Assembly (NCBI RefSeq): GCF_000211415.1
Contig: NZ_GL890780.1
Location: forward strand, 113,814-177,813
DNA: 64,000 nucleotides
DNA from: Enterobacter mori LMG 25706
GTDB lineage: Bacteria; Pseudomonadota; Gammaproteobacteria; Enterobacterales; Enterobacteriaceae
Direction: 5' to 3'
In this document: positions 28,686-39,700 of the stretch, piece by piece
How the letters are laid out: each line of letters starts with the position of its first letter
How positions within the stretch are numbered: the first letter of the stretch is position 1
Position numbers and translations under genes: made by a program
The notes under the pieces: model-generated
Told to the model about the DNA's origin: nothing
The model's input: only the letters and a program-made list of their open reading frames with translations
Database searches by the model: none

Positions 28686-28712
28686 GAACTCTTCTACAGA
28701 ATGCGCGTCTGA
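28686..28712 (+). promoter_or_regulatory. sigma-E promoter of micA
   Basis: GAACTC and TCTGA separated by 16 bases match the sigma-E (RpoE) consensus GAACTT-N16-TCTGA. The expected start point is about 7 bases further, at the first G of MicA. This couples MicA to envelope stress. Confidence 0.85.
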
Positions 28713-28718
28713 GTATAT

Positions 28719-28792
28719 GAAAGACGCGCATTTGTTATCATCATCCCTGAATTCAGAGATGTATATTTTGGCCACAGCGATGTGGCCTTTTT
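28719..28792 (+). ncRNA. micA: MicA sRNA
   Basis: A Hfq-dependent sRNA between luxS and gshA. The 5' end GAAAGACGCGCATTTGTTAT is the conserved seed that pairs with ompA and other porin mRNAs. A terminator hairpin (GGCCACA/TGTGGCC) followed by five Ts ends it. The central loop differs slightly from E. coli (an extra short AT stretch). It is transcribed opposite to luxS and gshA. Confidence 0.93.
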
Positions 28793-28802
28793 CTTTTTCA
28801 GC

Positions 28803-30347
28803 TCAAGCCTGCTTCGCCAGAAACGCCTCAAACGACTCCGTATCCGCCGCCTCGACCTCTTTCTGACGCAAAACGGACGCATCGCGTTCCGCTACAAAAT
28901 CCGCTTCGCTCAGCACTTCTAACGGCTCCTGCATCAGCATCTCACGGTACTCCGCTGAGAGTGAACGCCCCGTGCCGCCAATGCCCTGATCAATCATAGA
29001 ACGCAGAATGCGTGCTGAGAACGTCAGTTCAGGATTATCAAAGCTTTCAACCAGCTGGTCGCAAACGGCCTGATACGCTTCACCACCGTATACGCTGTCC
29101 ATCGTCTGGGCCACGCGCTTCAGGTCGTGGAACAGATCTTTACCCACCTTAGCGAGCGGGAACCGTGCCGTTTCACAGCCGATGCCTAACGTCAGGCCAG
29201 GCTTGCGCCCTTCCAGAATCACGCGATTCCAGTTGGTGCGGGTACAAAGCAGTTCGTCTGAACTCATTTCCGGCGCATCCGCCAGCACGCACCAGACCAT
29301 AAACAGATCGAGGAAGCGAACCTGCTGCTCGTCGACGCCAATCGGCGAGAACGGGTTGATATCCAGCGAGCGTACTTCAATGTATTCAATCCCGCCGCGC
29401 TGCAGCGCGTCCGACGGCGTTTCACCGCTGCGGGTAACGCGTTTTGGACGAATCGGCGCATACAGCTCGTTTTCAATCTGCAGCACATTACTGTTGATTT
29501 GCAGGCGCTTGCCGTCTTTTTCGAGGCCGATTTTCTCGTACTCTTCGGACGGGGTTTTGATCGCCCGCTTCAATCCTGCCACATACTCGTGCAAATCGTT
29601 AAACGTAATACCGAGATTGCTTTGCGATTTATTGGTATAGCCAAGGTCGCTCAGGCGCAGAGAGGTCGCGTACGGCAGGTAATACATCCCGCACTCGGTT
29701 TTCTCGAATGGCAGCGTGGTCGGTTTTCCCTGCAGGAAGGAAGAACAGATCGCCGGAGAAGCACCAAACAGATACGGAATGATCCAGCCAAAACGATAAT
29801 AGTTGCGGATCAGGCGGAAGTAGCCCGCTGAGATCGCGTCTTTATCGGTTTCGCCGCATTTAGCCTGCCAGAACGCCATTGGCAGTGAGAAGTTGTAATG
29901 CACGCCTGAAATCGTCTGCATCAACGCGCCGTAACGGTTTTTCAACCCTTCGCGATAAAGCGTCTTCAGTTGACCGATATTGGACGTGCCGTATTGTGCC
30001 AGTTCAATCTCCTGCCCCTGCTCGATATAGCACGGCATGCTGAGCGGCCACATGCGCTCATCGCCCATGTTGCGGGCAGTAAAGCGATGAATGTCACGCA
30101 AAATGGAAAGCATATGATCAACATCACCTTCCACCGGCGTGATGAACTCCAGCAGCGCCTCAGCAAAATCGGTTGTCACCCATTTATGTGTCAGCGCCGA
30201 GCCTAACGCCTTCGGGTGACCCGTCGTCGCTAAGCTACCGTCCGCGTTAACGCGCAGCGTTTCACGCTCAAGACCACGCTGAATACCCTTCAGAGCCTGA
30301 GGGTGGTTTTCCAGCCAGGCCAGCGCCTGAGATACGTCCGGGATCAA
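28803..30347 (-). CDS. gshA: glutamate-cysteine ligase GshA
   Basis: A 514-residue ATP-dependent ligase, the first step of glutathione synthesis. It uses a TTG start at 30347 (GGGAGG upstream), as in E. coli, giving [13 protein letters not shown]. Conserved blocks are [20 protein letters not shown] and [16 protein letters not shown]. It is 4 residues shorter than the E. coli enzyme. Its 3' end lies 11 bases from the micA terminator on the opposite strand. Confidence 0.97.
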   Translation of the reverse strand: MIPDVSQALAWLENHPQALKGIQRGLERETLRVNADGSLATTGHPKALGSALTHKWVTTDFAEALLEFITPVEGDVDHMLSILRDIHRFTARNMGDERMWPLSMPCYIEQGQEIELAQYGTSNIGQLKTLYREGLKNRYGALMQTISGVHYNFSLPMAFWQAKCGETDKDAISAGYFRLIRNYYRFGWIIPYLFGASPAICSSFLQGKPTTLPFEKTECGMYYLPYATSLRLSDLGYTNKSQSNLGITFNDLHEYVAGLKRAIKTPSEEYEKIGLEKDGKRLQINSNVLQIENELYAPIRPKRVTRSGETPSDALQRGGIEYIEVRSLDINPFSPIGVDEQQVRFLDLFMVWCVLADAPEMSSDELLCTRTNWNRVILEGRKPGLTLGIGCETARFPLAKVGKDLFHDLKRVAQTMDSVYGGEAYQAVCDQLVESFDNPELTFSARILRSMIDQGIGGTGRSLSAEYREMLMQEPLEVLSEADFVAERDASVLRQKEVEAADTESFEAFLAKQA

Positions 30348-30430
30348 ATTGACCTCCCGCCTGTCAAAGTAATGTTACTCAGCATAATTGTAATGGTTGA
30401 CGATTGAAGGTCGCGTATTCATTCCACCAA

Positions 30431-30859
30431 TTAGTGCCACCACGTCATACCCTGTAGTGTTGCCCACGCCACGAGAACATAGCGCAACGCCTTGCCAAGG
30501 CACAAAAAAAAGAGCACCGGTCCCCAGGAGATGCGCATCCATCCCGCCAGCAGACACAGTAAATCGCCTATTACAGGCATCCAGCTTAATAACAGCGTGG
30601 CAGCGCCATAGCGTTTTAGCCAGCCGACTGCCTTTTCCTGCCAGCGCGACTTTTCGCGCAGCGGAAAGAAACGCCCAAGAATAACGTTAGTCAGCCCCCC
30701 AAGGCTATTACCCATTGTTGCTATTAATACGAGCAACCAGGGCTGACTCACGCCGGACAACAGCATCGCCACCAGTACCACTTCCGAATTTCCCGGTAAC
30801 AGCGTGGCGCTTAAAAAACTGCTGGCGAATAATGAGGCGAGTGACAGCGCGTCACTCAC
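30431..30859 (-). CDS. yqaA: YqaA membrane protein (DedA-like)
   Basis: A 142-residue inner-membrane protein with about four helices and the pattern LLPGNSEVVLVAMLLSG, distantly related to the DedA/SNARE-associated family. Function unknown. Its start overlaps the yqaB stop (ATGA), so the two genes are coupled. Confidence 0.92.
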   Translation of the reverse strand: MSDALSLASLFASSFLSATLLPGNSEVVLVAMLLSGVSQPWLLVLIATMGNSLGGLTNVILGRFFPLREKSRWQEKAVGWLKRYGAATLLLSWMPVIGDLLCLLAGWMRISWGPVLFFLCLGKALRYVLVAWATLQGMTWWH

Positions 30860-31422
30860 AGTAAGCGCACATCCACCGCGTCCATTCCGGCATCACGCGC
30901 GGCCTGGATACCGAAATCGGCATCTTCAAACACAACGCATTTTGCCGCTGGGACGCCCATTAACTCTGCACAGAGCCGGAAGGTGTCCGGTGCGGGCTTG
31001 TGATGTTTAACATGATCGGCGGCAACTACGGCAGAAAAATAGTGGCGAAGGCCAAGATGGTTGAGTAATGCTTCAGCAATCGCACTTTCGCTGCCTGTTC
31101 CTACCGACATCGGGCGGTGCCCGTGCCACTCTTTTACCACGTCAATCAGCGGCAGAGGGCGTACGGTATCTAAAAGCATGGCTTTTACCGCATCGGTTTT
31201 TTCACGTGCGAGCAGGTGCGGGTCGAGATCGGCCTGATTCAGTTCAATCACGGCCTGCGCAATACGCCAGGTGGGGGATCCGTTGAGGGCAATCATCGCC
31301 TGAAGGTCGAAACGCATACCGTAGCGGCCCAGAACGTCAGTCCAGGCTTTACGATGCGTAGGTTCGGTATCCAGGAGAGTGCCATCCATATCGAAGATCA
31401 AACCGTCATACTGTGCGTACAT
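30856..31422 (-). CDS. yqaB: fructose-1-phosphate phosphatase YqaB (HAD)
   Basis: A 188-residue HAD hydrolase. Motif I is DMDGTLLDTEP at 11-21 (nucleophile Asp11), motif II is GTGSES, and KHHKPAPD and FEDADFGIQAA hold motifs III and IV. In E. coli it dephosphorylates fructose-1-phosphate and 6-phosphogluconate. It lies just downstream of the tRNA operon. Confidence 0.93.
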   Translation of the reverse strand: MYAQYDGLIFDMDGTLLDTEPTHRKAWTDVLGRYGMRFDLQAMIALNGSPTWRIAQAVIELNQADLDPHLLAREKTDAVKAMLLDTVRPLPLIDVVKEWHGHRPMSVGTGSESAIAEALLNHLGLRHYFSAVVAADHVKHHKPAPDTFRLCAELMGVPAAKCVVFEDADFGIQAARDAGMDAVDVRLL

Positions 31423-31547
31423 CGTGCTCTCGCTAACCGATTAACAAAGCATTACTTTATCGTAAATGGTGGTTTTTGTCGCTGATTGCGAAGTGATAAC
31501 TACGAGAGTGATTAAGAACTAAACATCGAAGGGAATAACAGAAGAGA

Positions 31548-31624
31548 TGGTGCATCCGGGAGGATTCGAACCTCCGACCGCTCGGTTCGTAGCCGAGTAC
31601 TCTATCCAGCTGAGCTACGGATGC
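31548..31624 (-). tRNA. argQ: tRNA-Arg (ACG), argQ position
   Basis: A 77-base tRNA including encoded CCA. Acceptor GCATCCG pairs with CGGATGC, the anticodon loop is CTACGAA (anticodon ACG, normally edited to ICG), and the T loop is GGTTCGAATCC. It is the last of four identical copies; the symbol is given by its order in E. coli. Confidence 0.97.
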
Positions 31625-31653
31625 ATCGGGGAAATGCTTTTAGAAACAGTAAA

Positions 31654-31730
31654 TGGTGCATCCGGGAGGATTCGAACCTCCGACCGCTCGGTTCGTAGCC
31701 GAGTACTCTATCCAGCTGAGCTACGGATGC
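31654..31730 (-). tRNA. argZ: tRNA-Arg (ACG), argZ position
   Basis: Identical in sequence to the copy at 31548. It is separated from it by 29 bases; that spacer resembles the one at 31872-31900, which suggests duplication of a tRNA-spacer unit. Confidence 0.97.
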
Positions 31731-31794
31731 ATCGGGATTTACTACTGTACTGCTCGATATTCATATCACTTCTAAAGCAATATGAAGTAATAGA

Positions 31795-31871
31795 TGGTGC
31801 ATCCGGGAGGATTCGAACCTCCGACCGCTCGGTTCGTAGCCGAGTACTCTATCCAGCTGAGCTACGGATGC
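31795..31871 (-). tRNA. argY: tRNA-Arg (ACG), argY position
   Basis: The third identical copy of tRNA-Arg-ACG. The 64-base spacer to the next copy downstream (31731-31794) is the longest in the cluster. Confidence 0.97.
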
Positions 31872-31900
31872 ATCAGGGAACTGCTTTCAGAAATAGTAAA

Positions 31901-31977
31901 TGGTGCATCCGGGAGGATTCGAACCTCCGACCGCTCGGTTCGTAGCCGAGTACTCTATCCAGCTGAGCTACGGATGC
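31901..31977 (-). tRNA. argV: tRNA-Arg (ACG), argV position
   Basis: The fourth identical copy, only 4 bases after tRNA-Ser in the transcript direction. Confidence 0.97.
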
Positions 31978-31981
31978 AAAA

Positions 31982-32074
31982 TGGCGGTGAGGCGGGGATT
32001 CGAACCCCGGATGCAGCTTTTGACCGCATACTCCCTTAGCAGGGGAGCGCCTTCAGCCTCTCGGCCACCTCACC
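31982..32074 (-). tRNA. serV: tRNA-Ser (GCT)
   Basis: A 93-base class II tRNA with a long variable arm and encoded CCA. Acceptor GGTGAGG, anticodon loop CTGCTAA giving anticodon GCT for AGC/AGU codons. First gene of the tRNA operon. Confidence 0.97.
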
Positions 32075-32139
32075 ACACAACGCCTCTTTCGAGTGCTTCG
32101 AGTAACTCGTTAAGAGCTTCTCGTCGCTGCGTGGCGCAT

Positions 32140-32167
32140 ATATTACTTTCTGGGACTCATAAGTCAA
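32140..32167 (-). promoter_or_regulatory. promoter of the tRNA operon
   Basis: On the minus strand TTGACT and TAATAT are 16 bases apart, followed by a GC-rich discriminator (GCGCCACG). A GC-rich discriminator is the usual mark of stable-RNA promoters under stringent control. The start would be about 60 bases upstream of serV. Confidence 0.75.
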
Positions 32168-32385
32168 ACAATTTTCCACAACCTTTTATCGTTTGCACAA
32201 ATCGCACGCAATTCGCATGTAAAAGCCGCAAAGAGGGTGTTTTATAAGCGGATTTTGCAGACATCTTCACAGAAAACTCTTGTGAGAAACACGCTGTCAG
32301 GACGAGATAAGAGTGAGGGAGTGGTTAAAAACAGAGCGATTGAAATAGAACGGTAACTTTATGCAGGAAAAATGGCAGGAGGGTT

Positions 32386-32409
32386 GCGTCTCGCCCGACA
32401 GCGAGACGC
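32386..32409 (-). terminator. hairpin after csrA
   Basis: A stem of GCGTCTCGC with its complement, loop of 5 to 6 bases, 7 bases after the csrA stop. There is no strong T-tract, so it may be a transcript-stabilising hairpin or a weak terminator. Confidence 0.45.
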
Positions 32410-32416
32410 GACAATA

Positions 32417-32602
32417 TCAGTAACTGGACTGCTGGGATTTTTCAGCCTGGATACGCTGGTAGATCTCTTCACGGTGGACAGATACTTCTTTAGGAGCGTT
32501 AACACCAATACGTACCTGGTTACCCTTTACCCCTAAAACTGTCACGGTGACCTCATCCCCAATCATGAGGGTCTCACCAACTCGACGAGTCAGAATCAGC
32601 AT
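32417..32602 (-). CDS. csrA: carbon storage regulator CsrA
   Basis: A 61-residue RNA-binding dimer that blocks or stabilises mRNAs at GGA motifs. The N-terminus [18 protein letters not shown] and the residues Leu4 and Arg44 known to contact RNA are intact. The ribosome binding site is AAGGAG. It lies downstream of alaS with about 240 bases between them, which in E. coli hold several csrA promoters. Confidence 0.98.
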
Positions 32603-32795
32603 TCTTTGCTCCTTGAAAGATTAAAAGAGTCGGGTCTCTTGTATCCCGGCATTATCCATCATATAACGCCAAAAAGTAAGCGATGACAAACACGTAAAGT
32701 GTAAGCAGTCACGGCATCACATTCTGTTAAACGTAAGTTTAGCCGATATACACAAACTCAACCTGACTTTATCGTTATCGATAGCGCAGTGAACA

Positions 32796-32825
32796 AGACG
32801 CCATAACGTTACCGCTATGGCGTCT
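32796..32825 (-). terminator. hairpin after alaS
   Basis: A 10-bp perfect stem (AGACGCCATA/TATGGCGTCT) 18 bases after the alaS stop. On the minus strand it is followed by TTGTTC, a poor T-tract, so some transcription may continue to csrA. Confidence 0.55.
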
Positions 32826-32843
32826 GCTTGTGCTTTGTAGTTA

Positions 32844-35471
32844 TTACAGTTTCGCGCTTACCCAGCTTTCAACGCTGGCCAATGCCGCAGGAAGTGCCGC
32901 CACATCCGTGCCACCGGCTTGCGCCATGTCCGGACGACCGCCACCTTTGCCACCCACCTGCTGGGCGACCATACCAATCAGTTCCCCTGCTTTGACGCGG
33001 TCGGTCACATCCTTAGAGACGCCCGCAATCAGAGAAACCTTACCTTCTGCCACTGTCGCCAGCACGATAACGGTAGAACCAAGCTGGTTCTTGAGATCGT
33101 CGACCATAGTGCGCAGCATCTTAGGCTCAACGCCAGCCAGATCGCTGACCAGCAGTTTGACGCCCTTAATGTCTACAGCCTTGCTGGAGAGGTTTGCACT
33201 CTCCTGCGCCGCAGCCTGCTCTTTCAGCTGCTGCAGCTCTTTTTCCAGCTGACGCGTGCGATCCAGCGCAACGCGCACTTTCTCGCCCAGGTTCTGGCTA
33301 TCGCCTTTCAGTAGCTGCGCGATGTCGTGCAGCTGATCGCTCTGCGCATGCAGGCTGGCGATTGCGCCTTCACCGGTCACCGCTTCAATCCGACGCACAC
33401 CTGCCGCCGTACCTGATTCGGAAACAATGCGGAACAGGCCGATGTCGCCGGTGCGCGATGCGTGCGTACCGCCACACAGCTCGGTAGAGAAGTCGCCCAT
33501 GCTCAGCACGCGAACGCGGTCGTCATATTTCTCGCCAAACAGCGCCATCGCACCTTTTTTCTTCGCGTCCTCGAGCTCCATGATGTGGGTCTCGATTGGC
33601 AGGTTACGACGGATCTGCGCGTTCACCAGATCTTCCACTGCGCGGATTTCAGACGGTTTCATCGCTTCAAAATGCGAGAAGTCGAAACGCAGCACTTTGT
33701 CGTTAACCAGAGAACCTTTCTGTGCAACGTGGGTACCCAGCACATCGCGCAGGGCAGCGTGCATCAGGTGGGTTGCAGAGTGGTTCAGACGAATGCGCGC
33801 GCGGCGTGCTTCATCAACGTTAGCCTGTACGCCCTCGCCCACTTTCAGAGAACCGGAAACCAGTTTGCCCTGATGACCAATCGCCTGACCGTATTTCTGG
33901 GTATCGCTGACGCTGAAGCTAAAGCCGTTGCCTTTCAGTTCGCCCTTATCGCCAACCTGGCCGCCGGATTCCGCGTAGAACGGCGTTTTGTCCAGAATGA
34001 CAACCGCATCCTGACCCGCGCTGATGCTGTCCACGGCTTTACCGTCAACAAACAGGGCGGTCACTTTGCCGGTCAGTTCCAGTGCTTCATAGCCTTTGAA
34101 TTCTGATGCGCCATCAACGCGGATCATCGCGTTATAGTCTGCGCCGAAACCGCTGGATTCACGCGCACGACGACGCTGTTCTTCCATCGCGGCTTCGAAG
34201 CCCGCTTCGTCAACTTTGATGTTGCGCTCGCGGCAGACGTCTGCCGTCAGGTCAACCGGGAAGCCGTAGGTGTCGTACAGGCGGAAAGCGGTTTCGCCAT
34301 CCAGCGTGTCGCCTTTAAGCTTCGCCAGCTCTTCGTCCAGCAGCGCCAGACCGCGCTCAAGCGTACGCGCAAACTGCTCTTCTTCGGTTTTCAGTACCTG
34401 TTCGACCTGCGCCTGCTGGCGTTTCAGCTCATCACCGGCAGCACCCATCACGCCAATCAGTGGCCCAACGAGTTTATAGAAGAAGGTGTCCTTCGCGCCC
34501 AGCATGTTGCCGTGACGGATGGCACGACGAATGATACGACGCAGCACGTAGCCACGGTTTTCATTCGACGGGATAACGCCATCGGCAATCAGGAATGCGC
34601 AGGAACGAATGTGGTCTGCGATAACGCGCAGCGATTTGTTGCTGAGATCGGTCGCACCGGTCACTTCTGCGACGGACTTGATCAGCGTGCTGAACAGGTC
34701 GATGTCATAGTTGGAGTTAACGTGCTGCAGCACTGCGGCAATACGTTCCAGACCCATACCGGTATCAACGGACGGCTTCGGCAGCGGCTCCATGGTACCG
34801 TCAGCCTGACGGTTGAACTGCATGAAGACGATGTTCCAGATCTCAATGTAGCGGTCGCCATCTTCTTCAGCGCTTCCCGGAGGGCCGCCCCAGATGTGGT
34901 CGCCGTGATCGTAGAAGATCTCGGTGCACGGACCGCAAGGACCGGTATCACCCATCTGCCAGAAGTTGTCAGACGCATAAGGTGCGCCTTTATTATCGCC
35001 GATGCGAATAATACGTTCGCGCGGGATACCGACTTCTTTTTCCCAGATTTCGAACGCTTCGTCATCGGTTTCGTAAACGGTAACCCACAGACGCTCTTTC
35101 GGCAGGTTGAACCAGTTTTCACCGGTCAGCAGTTCCCATGCGTACTGGATAGCATCGTGTTTGAAGTAGTCGCCGAAGCTGAAGTTACCCAGCATTTCGA
35201 AGAAAGTATGGTGACGCGCGGTGTAACCGACGTTTTCCAGGTCGTTGTGTTTACCGCCCGCACGCACGCAACGCTGTGAGGTTGTGGCGCGGGAATAATT
35301 ACGCTTGTCGAGACCAAGGAAAACATCCTTGAACTGGTTCATCCCGGCGTTGGTAAACAGCAGAGTCGGATCATTGTTCGGTACCAGGGAGCTGCTGGCA
35401 ACAACCTGGTGTCCCTTACTATGGAAAAAGTCGAGAAACGCCTGACGGATCTCAGCGGTGCTCTTGCTCAT
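32844..35471 (-). CDS. alaS: alanyl-tRNA synthetase AlaS
   Basis: An 875-residue class II synthetase. The catalytic domain starts with the tRNA/ATP site ([15 protein letters not shown], then [16 protein letters not shown]). The editing domain has the zinc motif HSATHLMH and [13 protein letters not shown]. The C-terminal C-Ala domain ([14 protein letters not shown]) is complete. Length is as in E. coli (876). Confidence 0.98.
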   Translation of the reverse strand: MSKSTAEIRQAFLDFFHSKGHQVVASSSLVPNNDPTLLFTNAGMNQFKDVFLGLDKRNYSRATTSQRCVRAGGKHNDLENVGYTARHHTFFEMLGNFSFGDYFKHDAIQYAWELLTGENWFNLPKERLWVTVYETDDEAFEIWEKEVGIPRERIIRIGDNKGAPYASDNFWQMGDTGPCGPCTEIFYDHGDHIWGGPPGSAEEDGDRYIEIWNIVFMQFNRQADGTMEPLPKPSVDTGMGLERIAAVLQHVNSNYDIDLFSTLIKSVAEVTGATDLSNKSLRVIADHIRSCAFLIADGVIPSNENRGYVLRRIIRRAIRHGNMLGAKDTFFYKLVGPLIGVMGAAGDELKRQQAQVEQVLKTEEEQFARTLERGLALLDEELAKLKGDTLDGETAFRLYDTYGFPVDLTADVCRERNIKVDEAGFEAAMEEQRRRARESSGFGADYNAMIRVDGASEFKGYEALELTGKVTALFVDGKAVDSISAGQDAVVILDKTPFYAESGGQVGDKGELKGNGFSFSVSDTQKYGQAIGHQGKLVSGSLKVGEGVQANVDEARRARIRLNHSATHLMHAALRDVLGTHVAQKGSLVNDKVLRFDFSHFEAMKPSEIRAVEDLVNAQIRRNLPIETHIMELEDAKKKGAMALFGEKYDDRVRVLSMGDFSTELCGGTHASRTGDIGLFRIVSESGTAAGVRRIEAVTGEGAIASLHAQSDQLHDIAQLLKGDSQNLGEKVRVALDRTRQLEKELQQLKEQAAAQESANLSSKAVDIKGVKLLVSDLAGVEPKMLRTMVDDLKNQLGSTVIVLATVAEGKVSLIAGVSKDVTDRVKAGELIGMVAQQVGGKGGGRPDMAQAGGTDVAALPAALASVESWVSAKL

Positions 35472-35602
35472 AATTATCCTGAAATCAAGCTAACGAAATG
35501 TCGCAGCAGGTCTGTATCGGTAAACCGTTGGACAGACCAGCTACTGGAAAAAGTGGGAATAAGATAAGTTTTCTTGGGTGGGAAGTAAAATCCCGCATGC
35601 GT

Positions 35603-36103
35603 TCAATCGGCAAAATTACGCCAGATATCCTGAATATCTTCCATCAGAAAGCCGCGGTAGAGCAAAAAGCGTTGGATTTTGACTTTTTCTGAAAATTCAC
35701 GCGGCAGCGGTTCGCCGTATTTCCGAATCGCCTGCTCTTTTGCCAATTCGCACCAGTCGGTATCGCATTCGCGCATCGCTTTTTCAATCGATTCACGGGC
35801 AACCCCTTTCTGGTTAAGCTCCTGCCGAATGCGCGCGGGCCCGTATCCTTTGCGGCCACGGCTGGCGAGAAAGCGGGAAGCAAAGCGCTCGTCGTCAAGA
35901 TAGTGATGCTCATAGCACCAGGCGATCACGCGGTCGTAATCTTCTGCTGTGGCATCAATGTCTTCCGGTCCGTTTTTGCTCATCACGGGTGCTGACAGTT
36001 TTCGCCGTAGCTCTTGTTCGCTGTGGTCACGCACGGCAAGGATGCGCACCGCGCGGTCCAGTAAGCGTGCATACGCGGGTCGACGTGATGTGGATTCACT
36101 CAT
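35603..36103 (-). CDS. recX: RecA regulator RecX
   Basis: A 166-residue helical protein of three tandem three-helix repeats that caps RecA filaments and inhibits recombinase activity. RYG-type motifs such as [20 protein letters not shown] are typical. It follows recA by 68 bases and is probably transcribed from the recA promoter by partial read-through. Confidence 0.95.
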   Translation of the reverse strand: MSESTSRRPAYARLLDRAVRILAVRDHSEQELRRKLSAPVMSKNGPEDIDATAEDYDRVIAWCYEHHYLDDERFASRFLASRGRKGYGPARIRQELNQKGVARESIEKAMRECDTDWCELAKEQAIRKYGEPLPREFSEKVKIQRFLLYRGFLMEDIQDIWRNFAD

Positions 36104-36171
36104 AAAAAACCTGCAGATTCAGAAATGCAAAAAGGGCCGCATCAGCAGCCCTTCATCATTACACGAGAGAC

Positions 36172-37266
<1,095 letters not shown>

Positions 37267-37295
37267 TCACCGTGGATTTCTGTTCTGTTGGTGCA

Positions 37296-37323
37296 ATTAT
37301 ACTGTATGGTCATACAGTATCAA
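37296..37323 (-). promoter_or_regulatory. recA promoter with LexA box
   Basis: Minus strand TTGATA and TATAAT with 16 bases between them. The LexA box TACTGTATGGTCATACAGTA (37300-37319, reads as CTGT-N8-ACAG) covers the spacer and both elements. The pncC stop codon lies in the -35 element. Confidence 0.95.
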
Positions 37324-37817
37324 GTATTTTGTAGAAATTGTTGCCAGAGCGTTTTCAATGCGTATTCCGTTGCCTGGCGACGTACGCTTTCGCGGTCGCC
37401 GCTGAAGCACTCCCGGCGGGTGATCCCCTCGCCTTTGGCGGTGGCAAAACCAAACCAGACGGTGCCGACAGGCTTCACGTCGCTGCCGCCGTCCGGGCCC
37501 GCAATGCCGCTAATGGAAATTGCGTAATCTGCCCGCGCCTCTTTCAGCGCGCCAATGGCCATCTCAATCACCCCCGGTTCGCTCACCGCGCCATGCTGTT
37601 CGAGCGTCGATTCACGCACGCCAATCATCTGTGCTTTAGCTTCGTTACTGTAGGTCACAAAACCGCGTTCAAACCAGGCGGAACTCCCGGCAATGTCGGT
37701 AATCACTTTGGCAACCCAACCGCCAGTACAGGACTCTGCCGTTGTGAGGGTCGCACCACGCTGTTTAAGCGCCAACCCTACCACTTCGCTAAGCTGCATC
37801 AATTCATGGTCAGTCAT
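37320..37817 (-). CDS. pncC: NMN amidohydrolase PncC
   Basis: A 165-residue CinA-C domain protein that deamidates nicotinamide mononucleotide. Characteristic motifs are TTAESCTGGWVAKVITDIAG and SGIAGPDGG. Its last codons overlap the recA promoter. The ATG at 37817 is used; the upstream ATG at 37850 is not supported by the family. Confidence 0.95.
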   Translation of the reverse strand: MTDHELMQLSEVVGLALKQRGATLTTAESCTGGWVAKVITDIAGSSAWFERGFVTYSNEAKAQMIGVRESTLEQHGAVSEPGVIEMAIGALKEARADYAISISGIAGPDGGSDVKPVGTVWFGFATAKGEGITRRECFSGDRESVRRQATEYALKTLWQQFLQNT

Positions 37818-37946
37818 TCTCGCTCCAGGCTTCGGAAAAACGTGCTGCACAAGATAGCACTTTCTCGTTGGATATGGGGATGCGCTTGCGGTTTTACGAG
37901 GGGGCTTCAGAAAAAAGCCGATGCAGGCGCACCGGCTCTGGGCATG

Positions 37947-38825
37947 TTATTTCATGCTGTTCGCAATCGTATCGACATTGTGACGAAACGCCTTAACGTA
38001 GGTGTCTGCTACGCCGCCTTTTGACGACAGCGCTTCCGGGTAGAGTTCGCCGCCCGGCTGCGCCCCCGTAGCGCTGGCAATCTGTTTCACCAGTCGCGGG
38101 TCAAGCTGGTTTTCCATAAACCAGGTTTTTACGCCGTCGGCTTTAATCTGATTAATGATCTCAGCCACCTGCGCCGCACTGGCCTCGCTCTCTGACGACA
38201 GCCCCTGCGGGGCCATAAACGTTACGCCGTAGGCGCGGCTGAAATAGCCGAACGCATCATGGCTGGTCAGCACCTTGCGCTTATCTTTCGGGATCGCGCT
38301 GAAACGCGTTTTGGCCCAGCTATCCAGATGGTTAAGCTGTGCGATATAGGGTTTTCCGGAAGCTTCCAGCGCAGCTTTATCTTCCGGGTCAGCTTTCACC
38401 AGCCCGTCCAGAATATTTTGTGCATACAGCGCCCCGTTCGCCGCGCTGTTCCACGCGTGCGGATCGGTCACGGTTTTGCCCTCTTCCTCAAGCGTGTGGG
38501 TTTTCACCCCGGTCGACGCCACCACCAGTTGGCCTTTAAATCCTGAGGCCTTCACCAGCCGGTCGAGCCAGCCCTCCAGCCCCAGACCGTTAACCACAAC
38601 CACATCGGCCTTATTCAGCGCCGCGCTGTCTTTCGGTGACGGTTCGAAGGTATGCGGGTCGCCGTCCGGCCCTACCAGCGTCGTCACTTTCACGTGGTCT
38701 CCTCCCACTTCCTGAGTCATGTCACCCAATATTGAAAAACTGGTCACCACGTTGAGCGTTTTCGCCATCACACCGTGCGACATCATCCCCAGCGCGAGCG
38801 CCACAGCTAACCCTGTACGTTTCAT
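37947..38825 (-). CDS. zinc-type ABC substrate-binding protein (cluster 9)
   Basis: A 292-residue periplasmic binding protein with a signal peptide (cleavage after VMA, about residue 22). It belongs to the ZnuA/TroA/PsaA cluster. Likely ligands are His in DGDPHTF, His in TDPHAW, His in SHDAF and Asp in ENQLDP, a His3-Asp set that favours zinc. There is no His-rich loop like that of ZnuA. The tandem ATG ATG start favours the second (38825) by spacing from GGGG. Last gene of the operon; the order ATPase-permease-binding protein is that of aztABC systems. Confidence 0.85.
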   Translation of the reverse strand: MKRTGLAVALALGMMSHGVMAKTLNVVTSFSILGDMTQEVGGDHVKVTTLVGPDGDPHTFEPSPKDSAALNKADVVVVNGLGLEGWLDRLVKASGFKGQLVVASTGVKTHTLEEEGKTVTDPHAWNSAANGALYAQNILDGLVKADPEDKAALEASGKPYIAQLNHLDSWAKTRFSAIPKDKRKVLTSHDAFGYFSRAYGVTFMAPQGLSSESEASAAQVAEIINQIKADGVKTWFMENQLDPRLVKQIASATGAQPGGELYPEALSSKGGVADTYVKAFRHNVDTIANSMK

Positions 38826-38839
38826 CATTTCCCCTTGCG

Positions 38840-39700
38840 TTAAAAAAGCGCCCGCAGGCTGCCAGCCAGCCTGCTGCGCGTACCAAATAAAACAGAGATA
38901 AAGAACAGCGCGCTGGCGGTGAGCACGATGGATGGCCCCGCAGGCAAACTCGCCGCCCAGGAAAGGCTGAGCCCGAGCCACGCACAGAAAATACCGCTGA
39001 TGCCCGCCATCAATAACAACCCGGGTAACGTGCGTACCCAGCAGCGTGCTGCCACCGCGGGTAGCATCATCAGCCCGACGGCCATCAGCGTGCCAAGCAC
39101 CTGAAATCCGGCCACCAGATTAAGCACCAGCAGCGCCAGAAACAGTCCATGCAATAAGCCAGGTAACCCGCGAGCATTCACCTGCAGCCAGGCGGTATCA
39201 AAGGCCTCTGTCACCAGCCCGCGATAGAAAATCGCCAGCGTGATAAGCGTGACGATGCATACGCCGGTGACGAACAGCGCGGCGTCGTTGTCCACCGCAA
39301 GAATGGAGCCAAACAGCAGATGCAGTAGATCGACGTTCGAGCCGCGCAGCGAGACCAGCGTGACGCCCAGCGCCAGCGACCCAAGATAGAAACCGGCAAA
39401 GCTGGCATCTTCTTTGAGCGGCGTGCGGCGGCTGACCAGACCGGCCACCAGCGCCACGGTAATTCCCGCGATAAAACCGCCAATACTCATCGCCAGCAGC
39501 GACATTCCGCTGAGCAAATACCCCACGGCGACACCCGGCAAAATGGCGTGAGAAAGCGCATCCCCCATCAGGCTCATCCGACGCAGCTGAAGAAACACGC
39601 CGAGCGCGGTGGTGCTGACGGAGAGCGCCAGGCAAACCACCAGCGCGCGGCGCATAAACCCGTATTCGATAAACGGCTGGAAAAATGTATGCCAGATCAT
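38840..39700 (-). CDS. zinc-type ABC permease
   Basis: A 286-residue ABC-3 family inner-membrane permease with 8 to 9 helices. Family motifs include MGDALSHAILPGVAVGYLLSG, the loop that contacts the ATPase. It is coupled to the ATPase gene (ATGA overlap) and followed after 14 bases by the binding-protein gene. Confidence 0.9.
   Translation of the reverse strand: MIWHTFFQPFIEYGFMRRALVVCLALSVSTTALGVFLQLRRMSLMGDALSHAILPGVAVGYLLSGMSLLAMSIGGFIAGITVALVAGLVSRRTPLKEDASFAGFYLGSLALGVTLVSLRGSNVDLLHLLFGSILAVDNDAALFVTGVCIVTLITLAIFYRGLVTEAFDTAWLQVNARGLPGLLHGLFLALLVLNLVAGFQVLGTLMAVGLMMLPAVAARCWVRTLPGLLLMAGISGIFCAWLGLSLSWAASLPAGPSIVLTASALFFISVLFGTRSRLAGSLRALF

Larger units (their letters stand above)
32075..32416. 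other. csrA-serV intergenic region
   Basis: 342 bases between csrA and the tRNA operon on the same strand. The part next to serV holds the tRNA promoter (32140-32167); a hairpin (32386-32409) follows csrA. The rest shows no ORF. Confidence 0.65.

Noticed and set aside
31548-31977. Regular direct repeats of 77 bases with 29-64 base spacers, CRISPR-like at first sight
   Set aside because: Each repeat folds as a complete tRNA-Arg with CCA end; spacers are too few and two are related.
31547-32247. Overlapping small frames with repeated [14 protein letters not shown] peptides
   Set aside because: They are translations across the tRNA genes on the opposite strand.
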